The notes beneath the pieces were generated by a model, which ran no database searches, was not told the origin of the DNA, and worked only from the letters and a program-made list of their open reading frames with translations. Source: Cryptomeria japonica (lineage: Eukaryota > Streptophyta > Pinopsida > Cupressales > Cupressaceae). From it: a stretch of 64,000 nucleotides of DNA. The stretch lies in assembly GCF_030272615.1 (NCBI RefSeq), contig NC_081405.1:653194920-653258919 (forward strand), written 5' to 3'. This document shows positions 11,337-22,866 of this stretch, in pieces. The translations under genes were made by a program, and so were the position numbers. Every line of letters starts with the position of its first letter. The first letter of the stretch is position 1.

Positions 11337-12500
11337 TGATGCAACCATAACTAGTAAAACCCTCAAAGAGAATCAACTGGCTTATGCAGCAAGAGCAACA
11401 CCACAAAAGCAACTAGAAAACATAACAAGATTTCATAAACATATCATATTAATGCCTTAGAACTTCTAGAAATCATCTGAAAATCATCATATAATCATCA
11501 AAGAACATCTGACAATTAACCGGTTTCATGCAGGCTATTAGCCAGATACAATCCAATCTAAGACTCTAAGAATCAACCAGATCACAAAATGTGAATCTCA
11601 ATCCTTATTCTCAATTTTAATTCCTCTTACCCTACAAATGATTGCATAATAGCATATTTATACCCACCGAAACATATCTGGGTCAGCCTCATAAGATTAC
11701 ATTTTCTAATGGAGGAAAATGAAACATGTAATTAGGTTGGCCCTAAGAATTAAAGAAATCTTTCCGGAAAATAACAACCAAGCGATGTGGTTCAATATTA
11801 AGGTTGTCCACATGCCAAAGAACATTAGACAAGACCCAAGATAGATCCACATTGCAAGAATCGCATCGGTAATGAAGGAAAACCAACCGGTAAGCACAAG
11901 AACTCTCCGGGAACCCAAAAATAGTCAATCAGAAGCGATAACTGTCTGGAAAAGAACCCAAATGAACTGAAAATCTGGGATAAAGCACAAAAACTAGCCT
12001 TGAAACTAAAAATGATATTTTCCATTAAGAACAAGGAACTACTGGTACCAACTGGTAAGAAAACAAAAAATTGCACAAAGAACTAAACAAGAACAAAATT
12101 GAAAGGAAATATTTTTGGATGATGTAAGATTCTTCATCGACTGGGGATGCTCTTGCATCAAACAAATCAGGTAGAAAAAGATGTTCCATGAGAGGCAACT
12201 CATGAAAATTTAAAAGGATTTGAAATAAATACCCCATGCTTATTTTTGATCCAAACATCTTCCTTACCTGCCAACCTTTGTTTTAACTCTTTTGGTGCCT
12301 CAACCATCTTCTCTAACCTCCAACCCTCTTTTATTCTCTTCCTTTTCTTTAGATTTGTACATTGTCTCTATTTACTATCTCTTTCTTTTGCAATTCTGAC
12401 TTGTTTCTAGCACAAGACTTCATCTGGTTTGTCACCATAATCTCTCTATCATCCAGTTCCATCAGGCTCAACTATCAAATTCTTCTGCAAACTCATGTCA
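11337..12500 (-). repeat. G LTR a
   Basis: 1,164 bp. The minus strand begins TGACATGAGTTTGC and ends GGTTGCATCA. It matches LTR b and LTR c along their length. The boundary at 12500 is inferred from the TG/CA ends and the short purine run AGAAGG that precedes it on the minus strand. Confidence 0.7.
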
Positions 12501-12663
12501 CCTTCTAGTAGAATGTCTACAACTAATTCTATCAGATCTTCTTCAAACCCTCTAATATAAACTCTACAACTAGTTCTATCAAACCATCTAGTATAACCTC
12601 TGCTACTGGTTTCTCAGTACTGCAACTTTTCTCAGGACTTAGATTCTTCACCTCCTTCTCTTT

Positions 12664-13163
12664 CTACATCACAGAAATCAATGTGAAATTTTGCCCATCC
12701 TTCTCAATACTAACTAGGTTTCTTCTATAGTCATAAATAGATCCTCTATCATACTTCCAAGGTTTTCCCAACAAGACATGGCAAGCACTCATAGCTACAA
12801 CATCACACAAAACTTCATCTCTAAAAGGCCCAATCTTAAAATTCACCAAACACTACTCCTTTATCTCTATCTTCTGATTGAATCTTGTAACCAACTTACC
12901 TTAGAAGGACAAGGATGCTCAAGCCTCTTCAGTCGAATATTCACAACCATCTCCTCAGATACTAAATTGTTAGTACCTCCACTATCTATAGTAAACTTGC
13001 AACACTTACCACCTGATTTACACACAGTCTGAAAAAGACTCTTCTTTTGAGTAGATATAGTATCCTTTCCTATAAACATAAGGGATTCTCCTTGCTCTGG
13101 TGCATAGTCAGATCCAGTACCATCACCTTCTGGTTCCCCATTTTCTACACAACTTCTTTCCAT
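12664..13163 (-). pseudogene. G unit a: aspartic protease
   Basis: The frame 13163-12867 holds FTIDSGGTNNLVSEEMV, the D-S-G active-site triad of a retroviral-type aspartic protease. The next frame (12849-12664) holds ACHVLLGKPWKYDRGSIYDY, the conserved C-terminal protease block of Ty3/gypsy elements. A stop near 12850-12866 separates the two. The enzyme would cut the Gag-protease polyprotein. Only about 160 bp lie between its end and LTR a, so RT and integrase were never there or were lost before the array formed. Confidence 0.75.
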
Positions 13164-13166
13164 TGC

Positions 13167-14250
13167 CTACTTGCATTCATAGAATCTATGTCCAGTTTCC
13201 CCACACTTGAAACATTTGCCAGGAAATTCTCTACCTATATTGTTGCTACCTTTCCTCAGCATCTTCTGCTCTGGTTCTTTACTCCACTTAGGTTTTGACT
13301 CCTCTTCTTCAACCAATTTCTTCATAGTGTCACTCATCTTGAATTTCTCCTTTCCCCTATTTGGTTGTCTTCTTCTCATCTTATCCTCAGCCTTCAAATC
13401 ATACTGATAAGCTTCTTCCACTATGGGAACCTTCAACATACTCATCTCATCTTCAATGTTAAAAACAAATCCATTGATGTACCTCACCACCTTTTCTTTG
13501 TCCATCTCTCTATGTCCTGATCTAATCACCTCCTTGTATAATTCCTCAGTATATTCCTTCATAGTCAAGTTTCTCTGTTTTAGGTTCTGCAACTTCTTGA
13601 TTAACTCCAATTCATAGTCTTCTAGTATGAACTTTGCCTTCAATATTGCAACCATCTATCACCACCGGGTGATCTTGAATTCACAATTCTCTATTATGTC
13701 TTTCTGTAAATCTTTTCACCACAAGGCAGAATTCCCTTTCAACTTAGTTTGTGCCACTGGACTCTCTGCGAGTTCTTGACATCCTCAAACTCAAAGTATT
13801 CCTCCAACTCTCTGATCCAATCGATTAGATCCTCCAAGTTCAGCATTCCGAAAAAGTTGGAAACCTCAACTTTATGAACTTTACTCACTTGCACCACTGC
13901 TCTCAAGGATCTTTCCTCTCTTTCATCTTCTGGTCCTTCAACTTACTCAAGCTCTTCATCGGCTTCCTCATATTCATCCTCAGAATCAGGGTTTCTAAGA
14001 AAACTAGCCAAAGCATTTTTAATTTAGTTCCTCACTTCATTCTTGAAGTCTTCCATCATCTGCTCTACCCTCCAGGGGTTTGTCCTTCTCGGTGGCATCT
14101 CCTCTTCCACTTTGGTGAACTACCTCAACTTGATGATCTGACTGCTAGTTTTAATTGCATCCCCTCGGTGATCTATTGAACACACATGCAACCTGCCTCC
14201 AATTGGCGATTTATCCAACCAAAGAAATGCCTTAATGTTCGCAAACAATT
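13167..14250 (-). pseudogene. G unit a: gypsy Gag
   Basis: The N-terminal part (about 14020-13680) encodes an acidic stretch and then VSNFFGMLNLEDLIDWIREL, the start of the Retrotrans_gag fold. The frame 13655-13167 continues with its helical core (KEYTEELYKEVIRSG and following) and one zinc knuckle, CFKCGETGHRFYEC. Protease follows directly. At least two stops lie near 13656-13664. One knuckle and this Gag type distinguish it from ORF1 of A, B, J and K. Confidence 0.75.
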
Positions 14251-14274
14251 CTTCCACCAGACAATCCATAACCA

Positions 14275-14286
14275 CCTCTAATACCA
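14275..14286 (-). promoter_or_regulatory. G primer binding site (unit a)
   Basis: The minus strand reads TGGTATTAGAGG, two bases from LTR b. It is initiator tRNA-Met type. The same site follows LTR c at about 24117-24128. Confidence 0.7.
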
Positions 14287-14288
14287 CT

Positions 14289-15460
14289 TGATGCAGCCAT
14301 AACTAGTAAAACCCTAAAAGCGAATCAACTGGCTTATGCGGCAAGAGAAACACCACAAAAGCATAAGAAAACATAACAAGATTGCATAAATATACCATAT
14401 TAATGCCTTAGAGCTTCTAGCAATAATCTGACAATCATCATATAATCATCAAAGAACATCCGACAATTAACTGGTTACATGCAGGCTATCAGCTAGATAC
14501 AATCCAATCTAGGACTGTAAGAATCAACCAAATCACAAAATATGAATCTCAATCCTTTTTCTCAATTCTACTTCCTCAGACCCTACAAATGATTACATAA
14601 TAATATATTTATACCCACTAGAACATATCTGGGTCGACCTCATAAGATTACATTTACCAATGCAAGAAAATGAAACATGTAATTAGATCGACCCTAAGAA
14701 TTAAATAAATCTTTCCAAAAAATAATATCCAAGTGATGTGGTTCAGTAGGAAGGTTGGCCAGATGCCAAAGAACATTGGACAAGACCCAAGATAGATCCA
14801 CATACCAAGAATTGCATTGGTAATGAAGGAAAACCAACCGATAAGAACAAAAACTGTTCAGGAACCCAAAAATAGTCAACTGAAAGTGATAACTAACTGA
14901 AAAAGAACCCAAATGAACTAAAAATCTAGGATAAAGCACACGAACCATCCTAGAAACTGAAAATAAGATTTTCCATGAAGAAAAAGCAACTACCAGTACC
15001 AACCGATAAGAACACATAAAACTGTACAAAGAACTAAACAAGAACAAAATTGAAAGGAAATATTTTTAGATGATGCAAGATTTCTCATCAACTGGGGATG
15101 CTCCTGCATCAGACAACCTAGGTACAAAAATATGTTCCATGAGAGGCAACAAATGAACATCTAAAAGGATTTGAAATAAATACCACATGCTCATTTCTAA
15201 TCCAAGCATCTTCCTTATCTGCCAACCTCTGTTTTAACTCTTCTGGTGCCTCAACTGGCTTCTATAACCTCTAAACCTCTTTGTTTCTCTTCCTTTGTTT
15301 CATATAGGTACATTGTCTTTGTTTATTTTTCTCTTTCTTTTGCAATTCTGACTTGGTTCTACCACAAGGCTTCATCCAGTTTGTCACCATAAGCTCTCTA
15401 TCATCTGGTTCCATCTGTCCATCAGGCTCAACTGTCAGTTCCTTCTACAAACTCATGTCA
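14289..15460 (-). repeat. G LTR b
   Basis: 1,172 bp, same ends as LTR a. It stops exactly at the insertion point of element B, whose target duplication ATGTCA (15455-15460 and 22337-22342) is the last six bases of this LTR. Confidence 0.75.
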
Positions 15461-16196
15461 TTGGCAATTGACACTCAATTGGTTGGTTTCACTATGTTGT
15501 CATTGATGGAAACATGGTATCTTTTTTTGGTTTCATTTTTTGATTCAGTTGTGTACCGGCATGCACTTCATAGACACCGGCATCGACATCGGCAGCAACA
15601 CTGGCAAGATAGAAGGATTTCTTTTTTTACCAGAAATGCAGGCCGACATGGTTTAGAATAAGGTTATTGGTATTGGAGGCCAACATCTCGTGGATCCGAC
15701 ATCGACAATTGTTTCTCATATTCATGTATTTATGTTACCTAGCCGACATGTATATTGATATTGTAATTATCTTTGTAAGATGACATAAGGCATGATAAGT
15801 TGTATAGGCTATATAGGTTAGTTGGATTAGATCATTTTGAGATATGGAAAATGGTAATGGAAATGGATATGTGGATGTGATATGATGCGAAATATATTAG
15901 AGAGATCATGTATGTGAGGAGATTCATGTAAGGGTTATTCCGGTAAAGGTTTTAGGGTTTCAGACCAGAACAAACAGAGCGTAACTGAAACTATACTCAG
16001 GCATAGAAGATGCTATCTTAGTAGCTCACTCACTTCTTTGGATTGTAGTCTAGATTTATATGTAGTTAGTGAGGCTCCTTTTGTGATTGAGCAATGTGTT
16101 CTAGGTTGTAAGCCTTCCTGCAAGTGCAGGCCCCTATATTTTGTTATATATCTTCATATGGCCAATGGATTGATATTGTGGGTCACAAATCCCATT

Positions 16197-16224
16197 GTGG
16201 TTTTTCCTTTTTGAGGTTTTCCAC
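16197..16224 (+). promoter_or_regulatory. ENE-like hairpin, B 5' LTR
   Basis: Lower arms GTGG/CCAC, T5 opposite T4, upper arms CCT/AGG. The copy in the 3' LTR lies at 22130-22155 with upper arms CCTC/GAGG. Confidence 0.65.
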
Positions 16225-16358
16225 GTATAATTCTATGTGTTATGGTTCTCATTTTTTTGATTGGCTTATTGGTTGCTTTACTTCTTTTGATTTTGTATGT
16301 ATCGGTATACCGGTTGGTGTATGCATATTTTAATAGGGTTAAAATTGATCTTTTTGGT

Positions 16359-16393
16359 ATAACACTGATTCACCCCCCCCCTCTCAGTGTTAT
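16359..16393 (+). promoter_or_regulatory. C-loop hairpin, B 5' LTR
   Basis: Perfect 10-bp stem ATAACACTGA / TCAGTGTTAT around a 15-base loop TTCACCCCCCCCCTC. The primer binding site begins 15 bases later. The 3' LTR copy (22289-22324) has one mismatch. Confidence 0.75.
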
Positions 16394-16407
16394 TGGATTC
16401 CTACAAT

Positions 16408-16419
16408 TAGTATCAGAGC
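16408..16419 (+). promoter_or_regulatory. Primer binding site of B
   Basis: TAGTATCAGAGC, one change from the initiator tRNA-Met site TGGTATCAGAGC, two bases after the LTR. Confidence 0.8.
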
Positions 16420-16446
16420 CTTGTGCCTTAGAGGAAGTTTAACAAC

Positions 16447-17595
16447 TTGAGGGAGATCTTGAATCTAGAATCCATGGACATGGGTTTGGAAAAGAAACTT
16501 GAGATGGAACTTGAAGATTATGATGCTGGAAGGTTGAAGAACTTAAAGCTACAAGATGAATTGAATTTTGCTAAGGAATGTATTCTTGTCCTACAGGAGA
16601 GGCTATCATCTGTTCAAGATAGGAGGAAGGAACTTTTGCAAAATCAGGATGATGAAGAGAAAGATGCACTTAAGGAACAGTGTCAGAAATTGAGTCAAGA
16701 GAACATGGTTATGAGAAATGAAATGTGAGCTATAACTATGAGAATATCTAAGGAGATTGAGGAAAAGAAGAAAAAGGAAGAAAATCTTGTTGTATCCTTG
16801 AAGAACAAATTTGAAGAATGTGGTAGGTTGGTTCATGAGAATGATATGTTGAGAACTGATTTAGTACAATCCGAGAGTAATGAACAAGAGCTTGAGAGAC
16901 AAATGATAATTCTAAGAGATGATCTAACTACTGCAAGTGAGTATAAAGAAAAATTCATGATTAGTCAGCACAACTAGATGAGTTATTGAAGAGACAAAGG
17001 CAGAATGGAGATTCTAGTGGACTTGGATTTGAGCAAGGACAGAGTTCCGGTACTACTAATGAAGATCAAAACCATAAGGCACCGGTAAGGCAGTTTAATG
17101 CTTATAAATTTATTGGTAGATGTTTTGTTTGCAATAAATTTGGTCACATGGGTAGGCAATGTTGAAACAAAGCAAATTAGAACCCTGATTCTACTCCCGG
17201 TCAATGTTCTAAATGTAATAAGTATGTTCATAAGATAGAAGATTACAGAATGAATGTTAAATGCTATGCATGTGAAAAATTTGGACATATGGGTAATCAG
17301 TGCAGGTCAAGCAATTATACCAATTTTAGCAAAGCAATTCAAAGGAACAATGTTACATGTTATGCATGTAATGAGGTTGGACATATTGCTAAATTTTGTA
17401 GAAGCAGAAATCCACTGGTTGGTAATGGAGGATCAAATGAGAAAGGGAAAGAGAAGGTTAATGAAATCTAGCAAGATCACACTCAAAGATGGGTTAGGAA
17501 GACTGAAGAACAATCAGCAGATGGGAATGCACCGGTTACTTATCTAGTAAAGGAGGTTGCTCCTGCACCGATAGGTAGCTCATGCGGTAACTAAG
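16447..17595 (+). pseudogene. Element B ORF1: coiled-coil Gag-like protein with four CCHC knuckles
   Basis: First ATG at 16474. About 200 residues of charged coiled coil (16474-16977, with an in-frame TGA at 16726), then a linker and four zinc knuckles: CFVCNKFGHMGRQC near 17110, CSKCNKYVHKIEDC near 17205, CYACEKFGHMGNQC near 17260 and CYACNEVGHIAKFC near 17360. The second has lost the aromatic-glycine context. Stops lie at 16726, 16975, 17164 and 17468. A nucleocapsid-like role is inferred. Most plant copia Gags have one knuckle, so four is unusual. The 370 bp to ORF2 (17596-17964) contains no supported gene. Confidence 0.7.
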
Positions 17596-17964
17596 GCAGA
17601 TGTCTTAGGGGTAGGAAAAATTCATGAAGATGTTGCATATGCCCCGTGAGGAGGTTCTGGAAGATGTTCTAGATATTGGAGATGCTTATGTGGCATGGAT
17701 ATGTTTTGTTTGAAATCCGGTATCTTTCACCAGAAGTCATTGATGTCAATGAAAGATTCGAGTTTTTCTTAGAGGATACAAGGTTGAATTCACTTCAGTT
17801 TTTGATCACCTTGCATTTTGAGAGATTCGGTGTGATTAAGAGTGTTTCAGAGAGATAAAAGGCTATTCAGTGGGATCATATATCTTCTTGAGCGATTTCA
17901 TCGGCGATTGGAAGAGTTTGATAGGGTTTCATTGAAAGCGACCATCGGGTATTTTTCCTTAATC

Positions 17965-20900
17965 ATGGAAGCAGGATCACCATCTATTCCTATCTTTGTT
18001 GCCAACCCAACTGTTGTAGAGGTTGAGGACTATCCCAGGATCATTTTCAAGCGGTATCTGCATGTGGCTACCTTGGAATATTCAGTTGGAGTATTTTCCT
18101 ATGTTTTGGAGAGAGTTGTTTATGTCAAAGATATTAGACAGTATATACACTATCACATTGAGGATTTGGGGACATCTGATATAAAGAGAATGTACATGAG
18201 CGAGCTTATGGGAGATTCTAGAAAGATCAAACCAACATATAAGAACATTGAAGACTTAGGGTTTATCGACATTTTGGATATTTTGGAATTCGAAGATGAA
18301 ATCATTAGGTATATTTTAAGAAGAGTACATGGAGAGTTTATTTGGTTGGATAGACCTTACAAGATCACCAAGGAAGCCATCAGGGCAATCATCGATTTAC
18401 CATAGGTTGGGCAACATCCAGATAAGAAGGTCTCTAATGATTATGTCAACAAAATCACTGGCACAACATTTGATAGGATATCTATGAGAATCAGCACTAT
18501 TACTGACACAAACATCAGATTTGGTAGCATGGTCATGGGTTTTAAGGCAACTCAGCCAAACTGACAAAATTTTGTTTCTAGCTCCTGTATTTTTGCAGCT
18601 TACACAATGATGAGAGAAAATAACAAATTAGATCTATGCAGTTGGATGTTAGATGAATTACTGATAAACCTAGGAAAGATTAAAGGTGAAAAGAAAGGGA
18701 CTTTCTGGTATGGAAACTTAATTGTCTACTTAATGTTATTTTTCATGAATGACACTCCCGATTTTGGGTAGAAACAATGGACATTTGATATCTCAGTATG
18801 GAGACAATTGAAATAGTCAATTGCTACTTTAGGCAGTCAAAGAGATGATAAAGTATGGGGATATTTTAAGGGATCCTAGAAGTCTATGAAATCTAAGGAA
18901 AGGGTTCCTAAGCATATTGTTGAGAAATATTCAACTAACATATGCTTCATGGTGAAGAAAGATGAAACACTCATGGAAGCAATCAAGCCCCAAAAGATCT
19001 AGATTGAGGAAATGAGCTATGAAGTTGATGGGCACATTTTAGAGGCTTATGCAAAGATGTTGATTGATGCACCTATTGATGAGGCTGAGAAGCCCTATGG
19101 TAATACAAAACAGAAGACACAAGAGGTTGAAACAAAGTTCAACTGAAAGAAGAGAGAGAAGTAGGAAGGAAAGTCAAGCAAGTTTGTTGAGAAGGTTTCA
19201 CAAGATATCAAGTATTAATTGATGTTGTCCTGGAGAAAGGAAGGAAGAGGAAAGAACCAGAAGTGTTCATTGAGTCTATTATAGCTGATTCTAAATCTGA
19301 GGATGACACACCCTTGGCATTCAAAAGGGTTATAAGGAAGAAAATAGAGGAAACAAAGGTAGAAGCTAAAAAGAAACCAGTTAGGAGAGTCACATCAAAT
19401 TACCGACACCAAAGCAAGCACCAAAAGTAACAACTTCAGCTCCATCCGGTACTGCAAAAAGGAAGAAGAAGAATGACTTTGATACGACTATTCAATTTGG
19501 TAATGTTCTACCAAAAACTTGTACAGAGTTAGTAGATGAAATAACTAAGGATGATATGTTAAAGAATGTATAGATTTACCATGATCGTTTAGAGAATGAT
19601 GAACAAAGAGAGGTAGAGGAAGCAGTATTTCTATATTTGGATATTTATAAGAAAGCCTTGATAGAAATTAAAGATCAATTACCAGCAGAATTGTATGATA
19701 TGTTAGATGCTAGGAGACTATTATCAATGGAATATAAACACATACAAAATAAAGAGTTGTTATCTATTTGTGTTTCTATTGCTCTAGAGGAAATGGGTAG
19801 GACACTTGAGGTGGCAGATATAAAAGTCTTTGACAACAAACATAGAACAACCAACCTAATGCTAGGAAGCATAAATGAGATAATAAAGGAGACCCACAAG
19901 GCATGGGTTAAGTTCTTTGGAGAGAACCAAGATTTATTTACTTCATCGAAATCAAAGACAGACACTACAAACACCCCGATTGAAGGAAAAGGAAAGGGTA
20001 TTATGGGTACTTCACCCTCAATTTTGAAAAACATTAAGATAGCTGAAATCAAGCCCCCGGTAGATACAAATGTACAGGTAAATGTTGAGATACTGGCAAA
20101 TACAGAGAGTGAAAAGGTTGATAATGTACATGATACTAATTTTGAGGACCTTTGGATACAGATGTATAGGTTGAGGTTATAGTTCCTACAGAGGAACCGA
20201 TAGTTATAGAGACTGCACCAAGTGGTGAATCCACTAGTGCAAGTGAGGAAGCTATAAAGGATAAATCATCAGAGGAGAAGAAAGGGGAATTCAACAAGGA
20301 ACCTGTAGTAGGTCCATCATTGTTGTCAATTGACACCTCACAGGTTGTAAAGAAAAAAATAACCAAGATGAGTCCTACTGAACTCATGATGATGACTGCA
20401 AAAAAAATGATGAAGGAGGGATCTACGGATAAAGAGATTATTGACTGGTCTATCACTATTTTACACTAACTAGTCTTGGAGTTCAAGTTTGACAGAGAAG
20501 CGAGAACATCCGGCAAGCTTAAGATAATTACTGAGCACATTTCAAATGATTTTCAATCCTTACAACATATTTCAAACCAACAAGTACTGGAGAGGTTCAC
20601 ACAAGCTAAAAGAGATGCATTTGATTAGGTGATTGAATCTAAGAAGAAGAAGATTGATGAAAAGTTGAAACTGATAGACAATTCTTTAAAATAGTGTACA
20701 AATATTTATAGGGTATGTTGTAACACAGATGTACTTATAGTTAATGTGGATAAAAAGATTAAGGAATTTCAGGAAAAAATTGCAAGTATAGCTAATTATT
20801 TTGATGGATTGACTTCATTGACTACATCCATTGATGGTCAAATTTTGTTTTTGGAAGCCCAAATTTATGTTCTTGAGAAATAAAAAGGCAAAATCATAAG

Positions 20901-21141
20901 AAGAGCCAGAAGTCTGAGAGGCTTGGTGAGTCCCTAGTTGGATTCACTCAGTGTACATAAGAAGGATTGTATGGATATGATTGGAAAGCCCACACCGACA
21001 GAGTTAAGTGATAAATAATCATTTGCTCATATAATAAATGGACTTGTATCTATTTTTGGCACTTACAAAACTGGTTGGGATACTTATCTTGAGCTATTGG
21101 AGAAGGCTTATCCAGAAATTTTCAAATTTGTTAAGCTTTGA
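17965..21141 (+). pseudogene. Element B ORF2: about 1,058 codons, unknown family
   Basis: ATG at 17965 gives MEAGSPSIPIFVANPTVVEV. Conserved landmarks in order: VHGEFIWLDRPYKITKEAIR near 18330; a helical block around LDLCSWMLDELLINLGKIKG near 18625-18690; the block around ETLMEAIKP near 18970; a lysine-rich linker; a domain starting near 19500 (frame 19637-20182); and a coiled-coil tail ending LLEKAYPEIFKFVKL at 21141. Many in-frame stops (for example at 18404 and 18563) make it a pseudogene. The function is unknown. Collinear relatives sit in A, J and K in the same place, so it is a core part of this element class. Confidence 0.7.
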
Positions 21142-21385
21142 TAAGATATTTTTGTGACACTCATTGTACATCTTTTGGACCTTTGACATTCTTTTTAGAA
21201 TTTTTGATGGTGTTGATTTCAAAGGGGGGGTGATATAGATGTGAAAAATAAAAAAAAGGGAGTTGTATATATTAGGGGGAGACATGGAGATATGGGGTAT
21301 TTTGTATTGATGAATATTCATCTCAGGGGGAGTAGGTAGAATGAAACCGACAGATGAAACCTTGACCATTTTTCACATGAGTGTT

Positions 21386-21460
21386 GCGATCAATGCCAAA
21401 GGGGGAGATTGTTGGGAATTGACACTCAATTGATTGGTTTCACTATGTTGTCATTGATGG
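21386..21460 (+). promoter_or_regulatory. Polypurine tract of B with bracketing inverted repeat
   Basis: Polypurine tract AAAGGGGGAGAT just before the LTR start at 21410. The arm ATCAATG lies upstream and its complement CATTGAT inside the LTR. The 3' LTR arm has decayed; the 5' LTR copy still reads CATTGATGGAAACA as in A. Confidence 0.7.
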
Positions 21461-22336
21461 GAATATGGTATCTTGTTCAAGCTTCATGTTTTGGTTCGGT
21501 TGTGTACTGGCAAGCACTTCATAGACACCGACATCGACAAGATAGAAGGATTTATTTTGTTACCGGAAATGCAGGCCAACATGGTTTAGAATAAGGTTAT
21601 CGATATTAGAAGCTGACATCTCATGGATCTTGCATCGGAAATTGTTTTTGATATTCATGTATTTATGTTATCTAGCTGACATGTATATTAATATTGTAAT
21701 TATCTTTGTAAGCTGACATAAGGCATGATAAGTTGTATAGGGTATATAGGTCAATTGGATTAGATCATTTAGAGATATGGAAAATGGTAATGGAAATGGA
21801 TATGTGGATGTGATATGATGAGAAATATATTAGAGAGATCATGTATGTGAGGAGATTCATGTAAGGGTTATTCCGATAAAGGGTTTAGGGTTCCAGACTA
21901 GAATAGATAGAGCTTAACTAGAACTATACTTAGGCATAGAAGATGCTATCTTAGAGTTCACTCACTTCTTCGGATTGTAGTCTAAATTTAGATGTAGTCA
22001 GTGAGCCTCCTTTTGTGATTGAGTAGTGTGCTCTAGGCTGTAAGACCTCTTGCAAGTGCAGGCCCCTATATTTTTTAATATCTATTTATATGGCTAGTGG
22101 ATTGATATTGTGGGTAAAAAATCCCACCATGGTTTTTCCTCTTTGAGGTTTTCCACGTATAATTATGTGTGTTATGGTTCTCATTTTTGTGATTGGTTTA
22201 TTGGTTTCTTTACTTCTTTCAATTTTGTGTATCGGTATACTAGTTGGTGTATGCATGTTTTAATAAGGTTAAAATTAATCTTTCCAGTATAACACTGATT
22301 CACCCCCCCCGCTCTCAGTGCTATTGGATTCAAACA
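21410..22336 (+). repeat. Element B 3' LTR
   Basis: 927 bp, begins TGTTGGGAATTGAC and ends GGATTCAAACA. It is missing a short stretch near 21530 that the 5' LTR has (about 15595), and differs mainly by transitions. Confidence 0.85.
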
Positions 22337-22356
22337 ATGTCACCTTCTCGTATAAC

Positions 22357-22866
22357 CTATGCAATAGGTTCTATCAGATCTTTCTTCAAACCCTCCAGTA
22401 TAACCTCTTCTACTGATTCTATCAAACCTTCTGGTATAACCTCTCCCGCCAGTTTCTTAGTACTGCAACTTTTCTCAGGACTCAGATTCTTCACCTCCTT
22501 CTCTTTCTCCATCAAAGAAATCAATGTGAACTTCTGACCATCCTTGTCAATAGTAACTAGGTTTCTTATATAGTCATAAATAACTCCTCTATCATACTGC
22601 CAAGGTTTTCCCAACAAGACATGACAAGCACTCATACCTACAACATCACATAAAACTTCATCTCTATAAGGCCCAATGTTGAAATTCACCAAACACTGCT
22701 CCTTTATCTCTATCTTCTGATCATCTTGTAACCAACTTACCTCATAAGGACAAGGATGCTCAAGCCTCTTCAATCCAATTTTCATAACCATTTCCTCAGA
22801 TACTAAATTGTCAGTACTTCCACTATCTACAATAACCTTGCAAAACTTACCACCTGATTTACACAC
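22357..22866 (-). pseudogene. G unit b: aspartic protease
   Basis: A single open frame of 169 residues: VIVDSGSTDNLVSEEMV (active-site D-S-G, here DSGS), then ACHVLLGKPWQYDRGVIYDY. Unlike unit a, no stop separates the active site from the C-terminal block, so this is the best preserved protease of the array. It runs to the unit's end and lacks any RT sequence after it. Confidence 0.8.

Larger units (their letters stand above)
15461..16405 (+). repeat. Element B 5' LTR
   Basis: 945 bp, starting TTGGCAATTGACAC where the 3' LTR reads TGTTGGGAATTGACAC, so the first bases are altered. It ends GGATTCCTACA. Confidence 0.85.
15461..22336 (+). mobile_element. Element B: complete two-ORF LTR retrotransposon, plus strand
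   Basis: 5' LTR 15461-16405, primer binding site, ORF1, ORF2, polypurine tract, 3' LTR 21410-22336, flanked by ATGTCA on both sides. 6.9 kb in total. It has the same two-ORF plan as A, J and K and no enzyme domains. Both LTRs and both target duplications survive, so this copy gives the clearest boundaries. Reading frames are interrupted by stops. Confidence 0.9.

Noticed and set aside
11706-12258. Hydrophobic open frames inside the G LTRs (also near 14694-15047 and 24526-24858)
   Set aside because: They fall inside non-coding LTR sequence, are not kept in frame between the three LTR copies, and match no family.
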